64,000 nucleotides of DNA from Telopea speciosissima (GCF_018873765.1 NC_057923.1:60010593-60074592); one strand, 5' to 3'. Shown: positions 24,026-54,689, counted from the stretch's first letter. The notes: generated from the letters alone by a model not told the origin. Program-made: numbers and translations.

Positions 24026-27000
24026 ATGGAGATTGAGGTGAACGGTTCAGGGCTCGACAGGACTGAATTGGAGATGGGTTTTTCCAGCGGTAGCGGTGGC
24101 GGAGGCGGCGGCGGCAGTGAGGATGAGTCGGCGGTGTACTTGGTGTGGGAAGATCTAACGGTGATGTTACCCAATTTTGGAAAGGGCCCAACAAAGAGAT
24201 TGCTTCAGGGGCTTAGCGGATTTGCTGAACCAGGCAGGATCATGGCCATCATGGGTCCGTCCGGGTCTGGCAAGTCCACCCTTCTCGACTCATTGGCAGG
24301 TACCTCTCTTTCAGTCTCTCATATTACAGGAATTTCTAATATTAGTTGGTTCCTAATATTTTCTGGAAATTGGGGTTTGGTTCAATTTTGGAGACCACTT
24401 TTGGTCCAGAGCTGGGTCTTTTCAAAAGTCCTGATTGTTCCTGTTTGTGATGATTACTAATCCAAAAATCCCCTCAAGTGATTAATTAATCCTGGAACTG
24501 CAGTTCTAAAGATGGTGTTTGATTCTTGTTCTTCACTTTTTTTTTCTCCTCTAATGAACCAGTATATTAAATGCTGGTTAATTGAAGAACATTTAGGTCG
24601 GTTCAGTTCAAGATTGGACCGACCGGATGATGATTTAGCAGTGAAGAAGCAGGGAACTATATATAGAAGCATTCTGATTAAAAAGTACACTTCCCTTTAA
24701 ATTGGAGACATTTCTTTCCTACGTTTTAGAACTGAACCCTCCCTAAATAATTTGTATCTATTATTGTGTTTTCCATTTTCACTAGTGGAGAAAAGTTTTC
24801 GGTGGGAGAGTGTATCGCCCACACCTAGATATAGTGGGGGAAAAATGATCACCTTGCCCATATGAAAGGCAGAATCCCATCTCCATGAAGCTTGTGTGTA
24901 CGCTCTCATTGGCCCTGCACATGCGCAAGGGCCATTATCTCCCTCCATGGAGAACGTTCTCCCTTCCCTATTTTAGCAGAAAGGGATGCAAAGAGTGTGT
25001 GTGAAAGGATTCCCACACTGCTGGTGTGGGAATCATTTTTCTTATCTTTCAAGGGTGCACAAAGGTGCAAAGGTTTTCCGTACCGTCAATTACTATTTGG
25101 TACCATCAATTACTATTTCATTCCTACGCCAATGAATAGGCTTTTATTGTAATCAAGATCATTCTTGATATAGATAAAAGAGGGGGAGGGATTACACATT
25201 GCATGTGTGTATTGATATCTCCCACACCATGTGTGAGAGGATTTGTACTACTGACAATATGTACATCATTCTCTCAAATATTGATATGCAAAAAAAAAAA
25301 AATCATTCTGGATTGTCAATTTAGTTATCGTAGTCAGATATTATCAGAATTTCAAGGGAACAAAATCAAATCAGGTGAGGTTTCTCTACCTAGGAAAAGT
25401 GGCCTATGCTAGTGTGGGCCAATCAGTGTATGCGGGAGCATCAATAGAGATGAGATTTTTACATTTCATGAGGGGCACATCGATCGTTTCCCAAATCTTA
25501 ATTACTAAGATTGTGTTTATCTTTTTCACCACGGGTGATGTATTAAAAAAATTTTAAAATTTTTTTTTCATCATTGGAATGTGATCTTGTGATTGGACTC
25601 ATTATTATAGACTAAAAAACCTTTTGTCCATGGTGAGAAGATTCTTTTTGAATTATTATTATTATTAGATAAAACAAATAAATGAATCCACCCCTCCCAG
25701 CTTCTTCTTTTTTTCTTCCAATGGTTAAGGTCTCATCTCAAATATGATAGAATGAATAGATTATGGATACTGGGATATGAAGTGGGGGGAATTAAAAGTG
25801 GTAGTTGGTTGATAATATTTATGGGCCCCGTTCCCGAAGGGCGACCGGTGCACTTCATTATAGATGATAATCACAGACTAAGTAATAAAAGAAGGAGAAA
25901 AGATCAAAAGATGGTGTAGCACTTAATGTAATAGATGATTTGGGGGTTGCGAACGAATTGTGGGTTGTGGTGGTTGAATGATGCTCCAGCCTTTATTGTT
26001 ATGGTGGTAATGGTGGTGGTGGTGGTATAATGGACAATCTGTCCATCACCATTCCAACTGTAGCCTGAGGATCATAAATAAACAACTTAAATACCTGACG
26101 AGGACCCACGCATGACTCTCTCATGGGTTGTTCATGCTTCACAGTTCACAGTTCACAGTTCACAGTTCTTTTTTTAACCTCTCACTGGCTCTTGCTTTTA
26201 AATGCTAAGGCGCCCCAGTTCTTCCTTGACCTTCCTCCCTGTGTAACGACCCTAAAAACCTATTCATTGGGTCAAGCTCTGTGGCACAATTTATTATAAC
26301 TCCTTTATTGTATGTGTATGACTGTATGTAATGATAAAGTTTTTTTTTTTTTTTTATTTTTTTTATTTTTAATATTGGAAAATCTAGAGTATTTTTAAAT
26401 TGATGTCAAGTCATGTCATGTGGAAGGGTGATGTGATAAACATATGTGTGATGGTTATTTTTGGCCCTAGTTTTCAAGAACACTCAAAACGATAATGCAA
26501 ACTCTCACCTAGAAACCCCAACTCAAAAATTCTTCAAATTTCATTTGTTTTGCAAGACATGTAAAACACATAAATTCTATTCCAAATGGGTTGATCCATC
26601 ATAGTACCTCAGAAAAATTCCATTTGGGTCGCCACAAAAAATGGAGTGCATCAATCTTTGAAATGGGTATAAGAATTTGAGACATACATAACAATACTCT
26701 TTTTTAGTTTAATCGAGTGATCCCATGGATTAAGAGGTTCTCTTTTCACGATGGGCAAAGGGAAACTCAGCCATCTAAAACGAATCGGATTTGGCTCAGA
26801 TACAGATCGGATGTGATCGGATCCGGATATTCCTTGGCCGAATACGAATACCTCTAAACGGGTTCGATTAGTTTCGGATGCAAATCAAATTTGGATTTTC
26901 GACCATCCATTTACATCTTTGCCTTGTATAACCCAAACCTTCCTCTCCCTAGTAGATACAATTCATTCTCAATCCATTTCTTAGATCATGGTTCTCTTTT

Positions 27001-29963
27001 CCTCATATTCTAGAACCTGTTGAATCTTCAAAAACCCTGAAGATCATTATTTACTTAATTTTTTATTATTAAGTATTAGGATTTTTTTCTGGATGGATTT
27101 TTATCAGAATATTCAGATTTTTTTTCCGGATATCTCTAAACGAATATGGATGTCCCTAAATGGATACAGATGCTTCTCATATTCGGATTTTCAATTATCC
27201 ATTTACATCCCTACACCAAAAGAACTGTCAGCTCATTGTCACATAAATGGAGGAGAGAATTTCATCCTCCCATGAAAATTCTTCTCATTTTTTTAAACCT
27301 TTGGCAATGGAGAAATGGTACTAATCTTTCAGGTTTCAACAGGAAGACTAGCATCAAATACCGTGATGACTGGGAATGTTATCTTCAATGGGAAAAAGAG
27401 AAGATTAAACCGTGGTGTTGTTGTAAGTATCATTAGCAAGTTAAACATTCTTCAAATACAAATTTAGAGGCACTTATTTCTTTTCTAACCTACTAATTAA
27501 TGTTCTCCTTACAGGCTTATGTGACCCAAGAAGATGTTCTGTTAGGGACACTCACAGTTAGAGAAACTATCACTTACTCAGCTCATTTGAGGTTCCCTTC
27601 TACCATGAGCAAAGAAGAGATAGATGAAGTGGCAGAGAGCACAATCATGGAGATGGGTCTTCAAGAATGTGCAGATAGAATGATAGGCAACTGGCACCTA
27701 AGGGGCATCAGTGGTGGTGAGAAGAAGAGACTCAGCATTGCACTCGAGATCCTTACTCGCCCTCGTCTCTTATTTCTTGACGAACCCACCAGCGGACTTG
27801 ATAGTGCATCAGCTTTCTTTGTGATTCAGAGCCTGAGAAATGTCGCTCGTGATGGAAGGACTGTAATCTCCTCCATCCACCAGCCAAGTAGCGAGGTTTT
27901 TGCACAGTTTGATGATCTGTTCCTCCTTTCAGGTGGTGAAACTGTTTATTTTGGAGAAGCAAAGATGGCTATAGAGGTAAGGAACCATTAACTTAACATG
28001 GTAACTGTTGAAAGACTGAAGAATTGGGTAATGATCCAAGTTACTTTTGATTGTAGTTCTTTGCTGAAGCTGGCTTCCCTTGTGCCAGTAGAAGGAATCC
28101 TTCTGATCACTTCCTTCGTTGCATCAATACAGACTTTGATGCTGTAAATGCCACTCTGGTTGGATCTCAAAGAATCCGTGTATGTGTTAGTATTAGTTTC
28201 ATTGCCTCCACAGTCCATTCCCCCCCCCCCCCCCTCCCCCCCAAATGATTCTTTCTCCCCTGCCTTGTAACTTTGCTTATTTTCATTATTTTTGCTTGTT
28301 ACAGGAAATAGAGTCAACATCAGATCCTATAAATAATATGTCAAGTTCAAGGATCAAAGAAATTCTTGTCAAGAAATACAAATCTTCAGAGTTTGCAGAA
28401 AGAACAAGAAAACAGATCCAAGAAATCTCACTAATTGTAGGCATTCACAACTCAAACTAATAACAACCCATTGCATTACAGAATTAGTAGATGATATACA
28501 AGAACTTGTCTAACTGGTTATTCTCTTCGAATGTGTATGCAGGAAGGACTTCTTGTGGTATCAGACCGTGCTAGTGAAGCTAGCAGGAGGAAACAGCTAA
28601 CCACACTGACGCAGAGATCTTTCGTGAACATGACTAGAGATATTGGATATTACTGGTTAAGGATTGCAATCTACATAGTAGTATCCATCTGTGTTGGCTC
28701 AATCTACTTCGACGTTGGTACTGGCTATTCTGCAATCTTAGCTAGAGGTGGATGTGGTGGTTTTATTTCAGGCTTCATGACTTTCATGTCTATAGGAGGT
28801 TTCCCATCTTTCATTGAAGAAATGAAGGCAAGCAATCTCAAACTCAAATAGCAAAAACATGGAAAACTAGATATATATGTATAATACTTAAGCTTTCAAA
28901 GTCTCATATATCTATACTTTTAAATCAGGTTTTTCATCGCGAAAGGCTCAATGGACATTATGGCAATTCTGTGTTCATCCTATCAAACTTCCTCTCATCA
29001 TTCCCTTTCTTGGTTGCAATTAGTATTGCTACTGGGAGTATTACCTTTTACATGGTGAAATTCCGTTCTGAGTTCTCCCACTATGTATTTTTCTGCCTTA
29101 ATCTTCTCGGCTGCATCTCCGTAATAGAGAGCTTAATGATGGTTGTTGCTTCACTGGTTCCCAACTTCCTCATGGGCATCATAACTGGAGCTGGAATTAT
29201 GGTAAGAAAGCTAGCTCATCTCCTCTACAAATTTCTTTTTTATTTGCCATGGAAGTCATCATCAGCATCCCTACCATTCCATCTGAACCATTTGTATTAT
29301 CATTTTCATTTCTAATGGTTTTCTATGTAGGGAATCTTGATGATGACCGCCGGGTTCTTCCGTTTACTGCCTGATCTTCCCAAGCCTTTCTGGCGCATCC
29401 CAATTTCATATCTTAGTTACGGGTCATGGGCAATACAGGTATACTCATATGAGAAGTTGATTTCTTAGATTCTGGGTCTAGAACATATTCTGGAAGTGAA
29501 AATATGGGTTTTTAGAATGCATTTTAAACTCGGAATCTATATCCAAGAATGCATACTAAACAGAGACTAAAGATTAATCTTTGCTCAATAAAAATTGTTG
29601 CAGGGTGCATACAAGAATGATCTGGTTGGACTCGAGTTTGATCCCTTATTTCCTGGTGCTCCCAAACTGAAGGGTAGTGAGATCATTCACACAATGTTCG
29701 GAATCAAGGTGGATCACTCCAAGTGGTTGGATCTGACTGCAATCTTTGCCATTCTAATATCATATAGACTACTCTTCTTAATCATACTCAAGTTCAGGGA
29801 GAGGGCATTACCTGTAGTTCGCTCATACTGCATGAACAGAACCATCCAACGCCTTAACAAGAGGCCTTCAATCAAGAAGCAGCAATCAATCTCCAACTCC
29901 AAGCGATTCCCAGCCTTACATTCATTATCTTCTCAGGAGGGTTTAAACTCTCCAATCCCTTAA
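24026..29963 (+). CDS. ABCG: ABCG half-size transporter (ABCG11/12/13/15 group)
   Basis: Nine exons encode 698 aa: 24026-24299, 27343-27422, 27515-27976, 28057-28179, 28305-28436, 28543-28827, 28929-29201, 29331-29438, 29604-29963. The nucleotide-binding domain comes first, as in all ABCG proteins: Walker [10 protein letters not shown] (about 77-85), signature ISGGE (183-187), Walker B LLFLDEP (203-209), and H-loop His about 240. A six-helix ABC2 membrane domain follows (about 390-660), with the group-typical [15 protein letters not shown] between helices. After a Gly/Ser-rich tract the N-terminus reads [20 protein letters not shown], close to the Arabidopsis ABCG12/CER5 and ABCG15 group, which work as dimers in the plasma membrane and, where studied, export wax or cutin lipids. 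The exact orthologue cannot be fixed here. Intron 1 is 3 kb and repeat-laden. Intron 6 uses a GC donor. The remaining introns are short GT-AG introns; intron 1 is phase 1 and all others are phase 0. Confidence 0.95.
26783..27214 (+). mobile_element. Second copy of the 22,720-23,153 MITE, inside ABCG intron 1
   Basis: It is collinear with 22,720-23,153 over its whole length, for instance 'cgaatacctctaaacggg', 'cctcatattctagaacc' and 'tccatttacatccctac'. The left end is decayed and no target duplication is evident. It ends about 130 bases before ABCG exon 2. The rest of intron 1 (24,300-26,780) contains another inverted-repeat block near 24,775-24,965, a poly-T stretch at 26,339-26,357 and no coding signal. 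Confidence 0.75.
28828..28928 (+). other. GC-AG intron (ABCG intron 6)
   Basis: Exon 6 ends ATGAAG and is followed by gcaagc; the acceptor is aaatcag before GTTTTTCATCGC. No GT donor nearby keeps the frame, and joining at GC restores the conserved EEMKVF reading. GC donors with an AAG|GCAAG context are the common minor class in plants. Confidence 0.85.
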
Positions 29964-31120
29964 GAGACAAATAACCAATCATTTCACAACTTACAAACTA
30001 CAATATTGTTTGTGCTTTTCTTTTGTTTTAGATTCTTAAATGTATTCAATTTCTACTATTACATTACATGTTTGAAAGAAAAAAACAGGAATTAATTAGC
30101 AGTTTTCGTTCTTGTAAAGTACAAAATTGTGTAATCATAAAAACAGGTTCAGCAACCCCTAGCCCAAATAATGTAACTCTATGGAAACGAATCTGATTAT
30201 TAGGTACCTAATTTATATCCATATAGTTTCAATTTCTGCAGAGTTTGATATTTTGATTGCTTACTTTATTTCAATTTTTGTATCATTTAATAACTACTGA
30301 GTCACCCATCCAATAGTACCAAAAACCTGCAATTCCTGGCTATATTAAGGCTCTGTTATTTCCAAGTAAAGGGCCATGTAAAAGAAAATTTTGCAAATAA
30401 AGTAATGAGTTGTTTTTTCACACCCCGTACATCCTCACCATGTGGGTCTCCCCTGTTCATGAAATGTTTCTTATGCCATTATTGTTGTGGCATGAGAAAT
30501 TTCCCCATGAAAAACACTATCCTAGTTTCCTTTTAAATGGTTTTTACCAAGTAACAAGTATAGTTTGAGTTTCATTCCTTGGGTTTTTGTTATGGTTAAG
30601 GGAATGATTCTCTTTCAAATCATTCGATGGTCAACCCCCAGTTTTGTTCTTGGTAAAGAAGCCACTAGTCTCCCTACCCGCAGGTTTTATAAAATCTACC
30701 TAAATACAAGGATGACCCTAATATTGGATGATGATGATGATGTACAATCAGTCCTTGTTGAAGGGTACACTGGATAATACCCAAATCTAAGATACTCGAA
30801 AAACTACAGAATGAAATGATGGGCATAAGGATTTTTAAGTGGAGTTAGAAAAAAGGAAGGGGACATGGCTTAAATTTGTCCACCTCACGTATGAATAATG
30901 TAAATTAATTCAAAACATTTTAAGGTCGATAGCACAACCAAGTGAAAAATGGAGAGGGATTTCAAAATTGTTTTCCAAATTATGCACTGCAAGACTGCAT
31001 CAATCAAATTATTGGTGCTTATCAGAAAATACAAGATGGGAATATCAAACACCCTACTAGGAAGGAGCAAAACCAATTGAAAAATGAATGGATCGGCCTC
31101 AACTAAAGAATTACATTCCG
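29964..31120. other. 3' region between ABCG and NTRC (convergent genes)
   Basis: The two genes are transcribed towards each other, with 1.16 kb between stop codons. The interval is AT-rich, holds the two 3' untranslated regions and shows no mobile element or supported frame. A (GAT)n run lies at about 30,727-30,740. Confidence 0.5.
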
Positions 31121-48778
<17,658 letters not shown>

Positions 48779-49540
48779 ATGTTTCGGACCATACACTGAC
48801 ACTACGCTACAATAACTGCTAATTGCCAAAGGGAATGGCTTATAGGAGTACAAATTTACTCTCTCTCTCTCTGCATCGTATACTGGTAAATGAGGATAAC
48901 TGAACTGTTGTTTTAACTGGAATGTCACTGTTGGGGTTTCGCATGAACCGTGAGAAAGAAAGGGGTAGAATTTCTAGAAGGGGACTGGAGAGTGACAAAA
49001 AAAATTTAGGGAAACCCAAAATTTACAAGTCTTTTTAATTGAAAAAAGTTATAAAAAAATTTAAGGGCGAAGTCCAAAAAGGCAAAGATTCGAAACAAAT
49101 GCATCAAACTTTTTAGGCTTAATGATCGCAGGGCGTACCTAAAATTAAGTTGGCAGACCGTTTTTAAATCATGTCCATTGATTTAACTCCATTGTATGCC
49201 TAACTCTCTGTTGGATGTCTTTGCATTCTCTTATTGATCCTCATGCTAATGCAAGGGCCACACAACCTAGCAGGAATCCCCCTCATAAAAAAATATATTT
49301 ATCACAATGGACAGTCAAAAAGTGAATGTCAATTGTCAACACATATAGCACATATAAAAATGTCACCAAATACCTTAAAAATAAAAGTCACATCGAGGTT
49401 TGATGACCACAAAACTGTTATTATTATTATGGGAAACAAAAACACTAACTGGTCATGTGGCCACTATGCCCAAACGCACAAGGGAAATTATGTCCCCGCC
49501 CCTATTTATGATTTTTTAAAGGGGAATTTGATATGCCAGC
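48779..49540. other. Upstream of NTRC
   Basis: The first 200-300 bases likely hold the NTRC promoter and 5' leader (a short CT run at about 48,861-48,873). Beyond 49,200 an inverted-repeat block ('gatcctcatgctaatgcaag' with 'actggtcatgtggccact' further on) looks like an old MITE. No gene is seen. Confidence 0.45.
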
Positions 49541-49541
49541 A

Positions 49542-50014
49542 CTCTCATGTAGGGCTGCAACAGGATTGGGTTGGGCCGGGTTTTTTAAAACCCTAGCCCA
49601 ACCCTGAGTCCCCTTAGTTGGGCCCAGGCCCGCCCTGACCCTGACTCAGGGCCTAAATACCTTGACCTTAACCCCGACCCTGATGGGCCAAGCCCAGCCC
49701 AAGCCCAAGCCCGCCCTAATTGGCCCTGGCCCTGCAATAATTAAATTAAAATAACAATACTATGAAAGATGTGAGAGAGGAGGTTTGAACCCAAGACCTT
49801 TAAGTAGCAATTGGTTTTTAAGAAATTTCTTCAAGGCCAAAATCAGGGTCAGGCTGACCCGATGTCTCAACCCTGACTTGACCTGACCCTGACTCAGGGC
49901 CAGGAATTTCTGGCCCTAACCCGCCCTCAGGGCCAGAAATCTTTAGCCCAGGCCATGTTCGGGCTCAGGAAGGGTTTGGGCCGACAGGGCCAAACTTGCA
50001 GCCCTACTCTCATG
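49542..50014. mobile_element. 457-bp hAT-like MITE with exact 8-bp target duplication
   Basis: The element 49,550-50,006 is bounded by ctctcatg on both sides. It starts tagggctgcaac and ends cttgcagccctac, which are inverted. The interior repeats 'gccctgaccctgac' phrases. Near 49,770-49,830 a 'gtttgaacccaagacc' stretch looks like a SINE B-box scrap. It belongs to the same family as 12,229-12,803. Confidence 0.88.
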
Positions 50015-50371
50015 TGTCTATTTCTTTCCTCATCAAAACAAGGGACAGAGGTATTTTTTTCATATAGGATGGAGAGAGATGGAGTCATTGGAATGCTGAA
50101 ATAGGCCACACTCCCAGACAAAGTTCTTTTTCCGTACCCTTATATACACAAATCTACATTAAGTGTAGACTATACCGTATGCTCTCCTGTACAAAGGAAA
50201 AGGAACACACTAGAGTCTTATATATATTATATGTGTGACAAGTCTATTGGGAGTCGAAGTAAGGGAAGGGTGTCAATCAGTTCGTTTTCAACTTGGTTTA
50301 AGAAACAAAATGTAGAAACCTAAATTGAACCGAATCGAGAATAGGATTAGATTTTCAAAACCAAAACCGAA

Positions 50372-50850
50372 TTGATTTGGAATTAGGAATTCCTTGTCCT
50401 GACCTCCCGCAGATCTCACACTAGTTTTCACGCCCTCATACATTATATCTACATATTTACTCAACGTTCCTCTTTTCACTAGAATATGTCGGATTACATC
50501 TCTAGGGACTTGGTCATAGGCTTTTACCAGGTCAATAAAGACCATATGGAGATCCTTTTTGTTATCTCTATATCTTTTCATCATGAGTCTCCTCAATAAG
50601 TAGATGGCTTTTGTCATGTATCTACCTGACATAAACCCAAATTGGTTCATAGAGATATGGGTCTCTCTTCTCAAACGAGCTTCAATAACTTTCTCCTAAA
50701 ATTTCATAGTGTGGCTCATAAGCTTTATGCTTCTGTAGTTATTGTAGTTTTAGTTATCACCGTTTTTTTGTGTAAATCGGGACTACAATGTTTCTTCTCC
50801 ATTCATTTCGCATCTTCAACTTTGGAGAAAATTCATGAGGTATAATAATT
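50372..50850 (-). mobile_element. RTE-type LINE reverse-transcriptase fragment
   Basis: The minus-strand frame reads QFGFMSGRYMTKAIYLLRRL then DLHMVFIDLVKAYDQVPRDV, which are conserved blocks 1-3 of RTE reverse transcriptase, including the F-D catalytic motif A. Upstream, SHTMKF and EKVIEARLRRETHIS follow but are separated by an in-frame stop. Downstream the YADD region is absent. It is a broken fragment. Confidence 0.88.
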
Positions 50851-50859
50851 TTAGAAGGA

Positions 50860-52655
50860 CAAAGTTTCACTTTTCCTCCACACATAGAGGATGGTTCAGC
50901 CACCATCCTAGGGTTCACAAATCCCTATAAGGTTTTAGTATTTTTCCAGCCTCACAATGCCCCTCTCTCACCCATCTGACACCTGCGGTGAAAGGAATCC
51001 CATTCACTGTGGGTGGAGGAAAACTCGGTCCATTTTAAAAATCTATCCTAATTTCATTACCTATCACATTCAACATGGGATTCGTGAACGATTTCAAAAA
51101 TGGGAATTGAATGGTGAATCAATTGATTTGGATTGGAATCGATTGTGGTTAATCTTGATTCTGGTCAATTCGACATGACCGATTCATGCCAAGAAACCCT
51201 AGAATCACTGAATTTTCATATCTGAAGACCGATGCAAGGGTTCTTGTCTGTGAACCTTGGCTTCCATCACAATTTGTCATCTGGCAAATATGGATGAATC
51301 CATATCAGCCCATCTCATTAGTTAAGTTTTAAGTTCAAAGAATCTCTTCAATCTATATAGCAGATAGCAGTGTTTCCTTTCGAGTTGTTGCTATAGAATA
51401 GCCAAAGAATCTAAGGAATTAGCATCAAACTTCAATTGACAGATATTGTTGCAAGCATGATCAGAATTAACCGATTGAAGCCCAAGATCAGCCCAACTGA
51501 TTATTAAACGTGCTGGGTTCAAGCACCGACCGATGAATAATCGGACTTTCCCGGTGTAAGGTAATACGATACGATGATTGTTTGATTGGAACCAATCAAC
51601 AATTGACCGTTTATAGTTCGAATAGACCATTTAATCCCATTTAGCTGAATTACAGTCCGTTTAAGGATTGTTTATAGTCCAATTAGTCAATTAGCCCATG
51701 TAAAGCTGCCCAATTATAGACCGATTATCCCAATTACCTTGAGTCCAATTATGGACTGGTAACTGACCAGCTGAATAGAAATATATCCATGCCCTGATCT
51801 ATGAGGCCCGATTACCTAAATGGGCAAAAATGGTGCGGGGCCTTAAGTTGTTGGGAATCGATTAGGCTCGGTGGAAACTGACTAGACCCAACCAATTGAT
51901 ACCCCTATAAATGATTATGTATTTGGACATGAGCACAAATTGGTTTGGTTAGTGTTTAAATGGTTTGGTTTGATTTGGATCATATTGTAATTAATTGAAA
52001 CCCAAGCCGAACCGATTAATCGATTTCAAGTTCCCAAATCGAACACTTAGTTGGTTTGTATGGTTTTACTATTAATTCGATCTTGGTTTGCTATAGATTT
52101 TTTGTCATACAGTTCAAATTTATTCATATTATTATTATTGTTGCATCAAGAGGGTTACATCAAGAATTCTTCGCAGATTATCTTCATGTACTGCAACCTG
52201 CACAAAAGAGTAAGGTGAACACCAGAGTGTCGATTTGCGTCAGCGGGGGACTCTCCAGTGTCTAAGTTAGATCTTTCTGAACAACAATTGATGATAAGCA
52301 AGATGGATCTGTATGTGGTTATATTTGAGTATATATAGCGTTCATGACTAGTAGAGGCGGTGGTGGAGAGAGTCCCAATCTGGTAATCTTCTATACATGA
52401 TAAGAACATCACTGATAGAGTCTCTTTAAGAGTGTAATCCCTGATTGATAGGAATCGTGGGCGCTACTCTTATAGTTTCCTTATAGGAGTAAGTTGGTGT
52501 AAGGAAGGATTAACCCACGCTTACATGGCATGCTGAGCCGTTTTTGGTAAACTCCTTACCAAAGCGGCTTATGGAAGTGATCTGTTGGATTTTCAGTCGA
52601 TAATGGGCTGCAATGCTCTGGTGATGTGGCACGATTTAATTGAATGATTATATTT
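50860..52655. other. Intergenic, old repeat remnants
   Basis: Phrases like 'gattaggctcggtgg', 'aaccaattgatacccc' and 'agtccaattagtcaat' recur at 1-450 and 22,095-22,355, so most of 51,400-52,030 is a decayed dispersed element. The rest shows no gene or structure I can support. Confidence 0.4.
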
Positions 52656-52660
52656 TGGTA

Positions 52661-52833
52661 TAACAATTGGGCAAAGATTTCATACATAGTCGTGCAAGCA
52701 TGCACGGTCATGTCCTCTCTCACAAAAAGTAGGAAAAGTCATAAACCCCCACCCATATTTAATGCCTCGAAACTCCCACCCTCTCGCATGCACGGCTTAC
52801 ACAACCGTGTATGAAAACTTTCCCCTAACAATT
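52661..52833. mobile_element. 157-bp MITE (copy 2) with exact 8-bp target duplication
   Basis: The element 52,669-52,825 is flanked by taacaatt on both sides. The ends 'gggcaaagatttcatac' and 'gtatgaaaactttccc' are inverted. It aligns along its whole length with 11,416-11,574, sharing 'ctctcacaaaaa', 'aaaagtcataaa' and 'gaaactc'. Confidence 0.88.
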
Positions 52834-52849
52834 ATTATTATTATTAGTA

Positions 52850-53048
52850 GCAATAAGGGAAAAAAAGTGTTGCTTGGTCATGTGGCTCTTGTGTTCAAAT
52901 GTAGGAGTGCATAAAATTACTGCCCAGCCCCTCCTAAAATCAAAATTTTCATTAATGTTGATGCCCTTGCAACCTGCACGCACTTTCATTGATCACCGTG
53001 CTAGTGCATGAGCTACATGATCAAGTAGCGCTCTCTTGCCCTAATAAT
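52850..53048. mobile_element. ~190-bp MITE with inverted ends
   Basis: It opens 'agggaaaaaaagtgttgctt' and 'ggtcatgtggctc', and closes 'gagctacatgatcaagtagc' and 'tctcttgccct', which are inverted with mismatches. Both flanks are (AAT/ATT)n, so the target duplication cannot be read. Related scraps lie at about 10,800, 12,560 and 49,240. Confidence 0.6.
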
Positions 53049-53470
53049 AATAATAATTCATATACAAATTCTAGAAGTGCGTTAGAAATAATAATAATTC
53101 ATATACGAATTCTAGAAGAGCGTTAGAATGAGTAACTGTTATATGATATTTCATTGTAAGCTATTTATTATTTATTATTTATTGAAATATCTATGTTCTC
53201 CTCAACAAGTCTGTCAACTCAAATTAAGTTAGAGAGAGAGAGAGAGACAGAGACAAAGAGTTGTTTTTATGACTCGAGAATGCGAAATCAATCTAGAAGG
53301 CATTCCAAGAATACATACCAAAGACAGCAAAAATTTGTTGAAATATTTAATTAACTTATTCTTAATGTTTTTTTGGACTATCCTACTCAAGGGCCCATAG
53401 GCCAACTACAAGCTAAGGGGAAGGCTAAGACAAACCCACAATCTACAACTAAGGGGAGAGAGGGGAGGGG

Positions 53471-53582
53471 GAGAAAGGTGCCTTTTTTTGGCACAATATG
53501 CAATCTAGGAGAATCGATCCCTTGACCTCCTGGGGGGGCACGCACCACCTTGCAATGCCACCAACCAACTGAGCTAGCAGTT
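53471..53582 (-). mobile_element. tRNA-derived SINE
   Basis: The reverse complement begins 'ctgctagctcagttggttgg' (A-box) and has 'ggtcaagggatcgattctcc' (B-box) about 40 bases on, then a body ending in an A-run before 'ggcacc'. Confidence 0.6.
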
Positions 53583-53896
53583 GTTTGCGCTTATTCTTAA
53601 TGTGGATGGTACAATTTTGTTTACAACTTTCATTTATTGGCATAGAGATCCTAAAAACAAATCTCTATCAATAGGGAGTGTCCTATTAATATAATTAAAC
53701 TTGATAATCCATGACTCCATGAGATCTTTCATCATATGAAGAACAAGAAGCATGAAAATGGATACCTAGCGTGGTTTGAACTCAATCTAAGGAAAGCATA
53801 TGCCGGATTGTATGAATTTTTTTAGAGGCAATGTTGATTCAATTCGAATGGTCTTTTGTGATAAATGGTTGCACCTCCTCATGCATTATGGAAAAT

Positions 53897-54037
53897 TATC
53901 GTCTCTATTTATCTGCCCCTTCATTTCCTCCATTTTATCTAATAGGGGGGGAGTAAACTCCACCTGGGCAGGGGGTAGGGTGGTCATTTCCACTCCCCTA
54001 TGAGAGGAAATGGAGGGGCAGATAAATGGAGACGATA
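53897..54037. mobile_element. MITE with 34-bp near-perfect inverted arms
   Basis: Arms 53,897-53,930 and 54,004-54,037 pair over 34 bases with two mismatches ('tatcgtctctatttatctgc' facing 'gcagataaatggagacgata'). The 73-base loop is C/G-run rich. No clear target duplication was found. Confidence 0.75.
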
Positions 54038-54399
54038 AAGATCGCATGCGTTATATATACACTTTCTTAATTAATGGAGTTAGAAATGAGGTGTCTTAAT
54101 TTTCATCTAGAGGACTCTGGTAAGACGTCCCACTTTCACCACCTCTATTTATCCTCTGCTCATGATGCCTGGCCTCTTTGATATCTAGTGTTGTAAACTC
54201 TAGTATTTTTTCAAGGCTTCAGTTGAAAGACAGAGTACGTCCACAAATTATATATATGTAGGGCAAGAGATCGCTATCTAGTCGCGTAACGTCTGCATCA
54301 ATGCGAAGACCAATAAAAATATGTGCAGAAGCATTTGATTAAATGAGATTTTTCAATTAACTGGGGGTTGAGTGGTAATTCTACATAATCATGTATCTA

Positions 54400-54650
54400 G
54401 GTGCAAGAACAACACAACCCAAATAATTGCTCAGAGCAATTTGTTTTAGACCTCATCTCTAACAAGACTCAATGGAATGGGGCAAAGTTAAGAAGAATAT
54501 TTGCTCATAATGAAGTTGATGCTCTTTCAATTAAAGACGGTGAAGACAAGCTATGTTGGGGCCCACATCCAAAAGGTATCTTTACTGTAAAATCAGCATC
54601 CTGCGTTGGAGCTTCACTCAATCCTCTATGGAATCACAGTCAATTAACAA
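54400..54650 (+). mobile_element. L1-type LINE protein fragment
   Basis: The plus-strand frame reads NKTQWNGAKLRRIFAHNEVD followed by GEDKLCWGPHPKGIFTVKSA. This is the linker found in plant L1 LINE proteins between the reverse transcriptase and the C-terminal zinc-finger/RNase H part. There are no other L1 domains nearby except possibly a short piece at about 53,770-53,900. Confidence 0.75.
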
Positions 54651-54689
54651 CAAGAGTTAGCCTTATCCCTAAGTGTTAAAACAAACACC

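Noticed and set aside
28437-28542. Reading through NTSN-type extension after ABCG exon 5
   Set aside because: The frame stops within 20 codons; using the GTAGGC donor restores the conserved ABCG sequence.
53449-53643. 64-codon minus frame
   Set aside because: Falls on a tRNA-derived SINE and adjacent low-complexity sequence.
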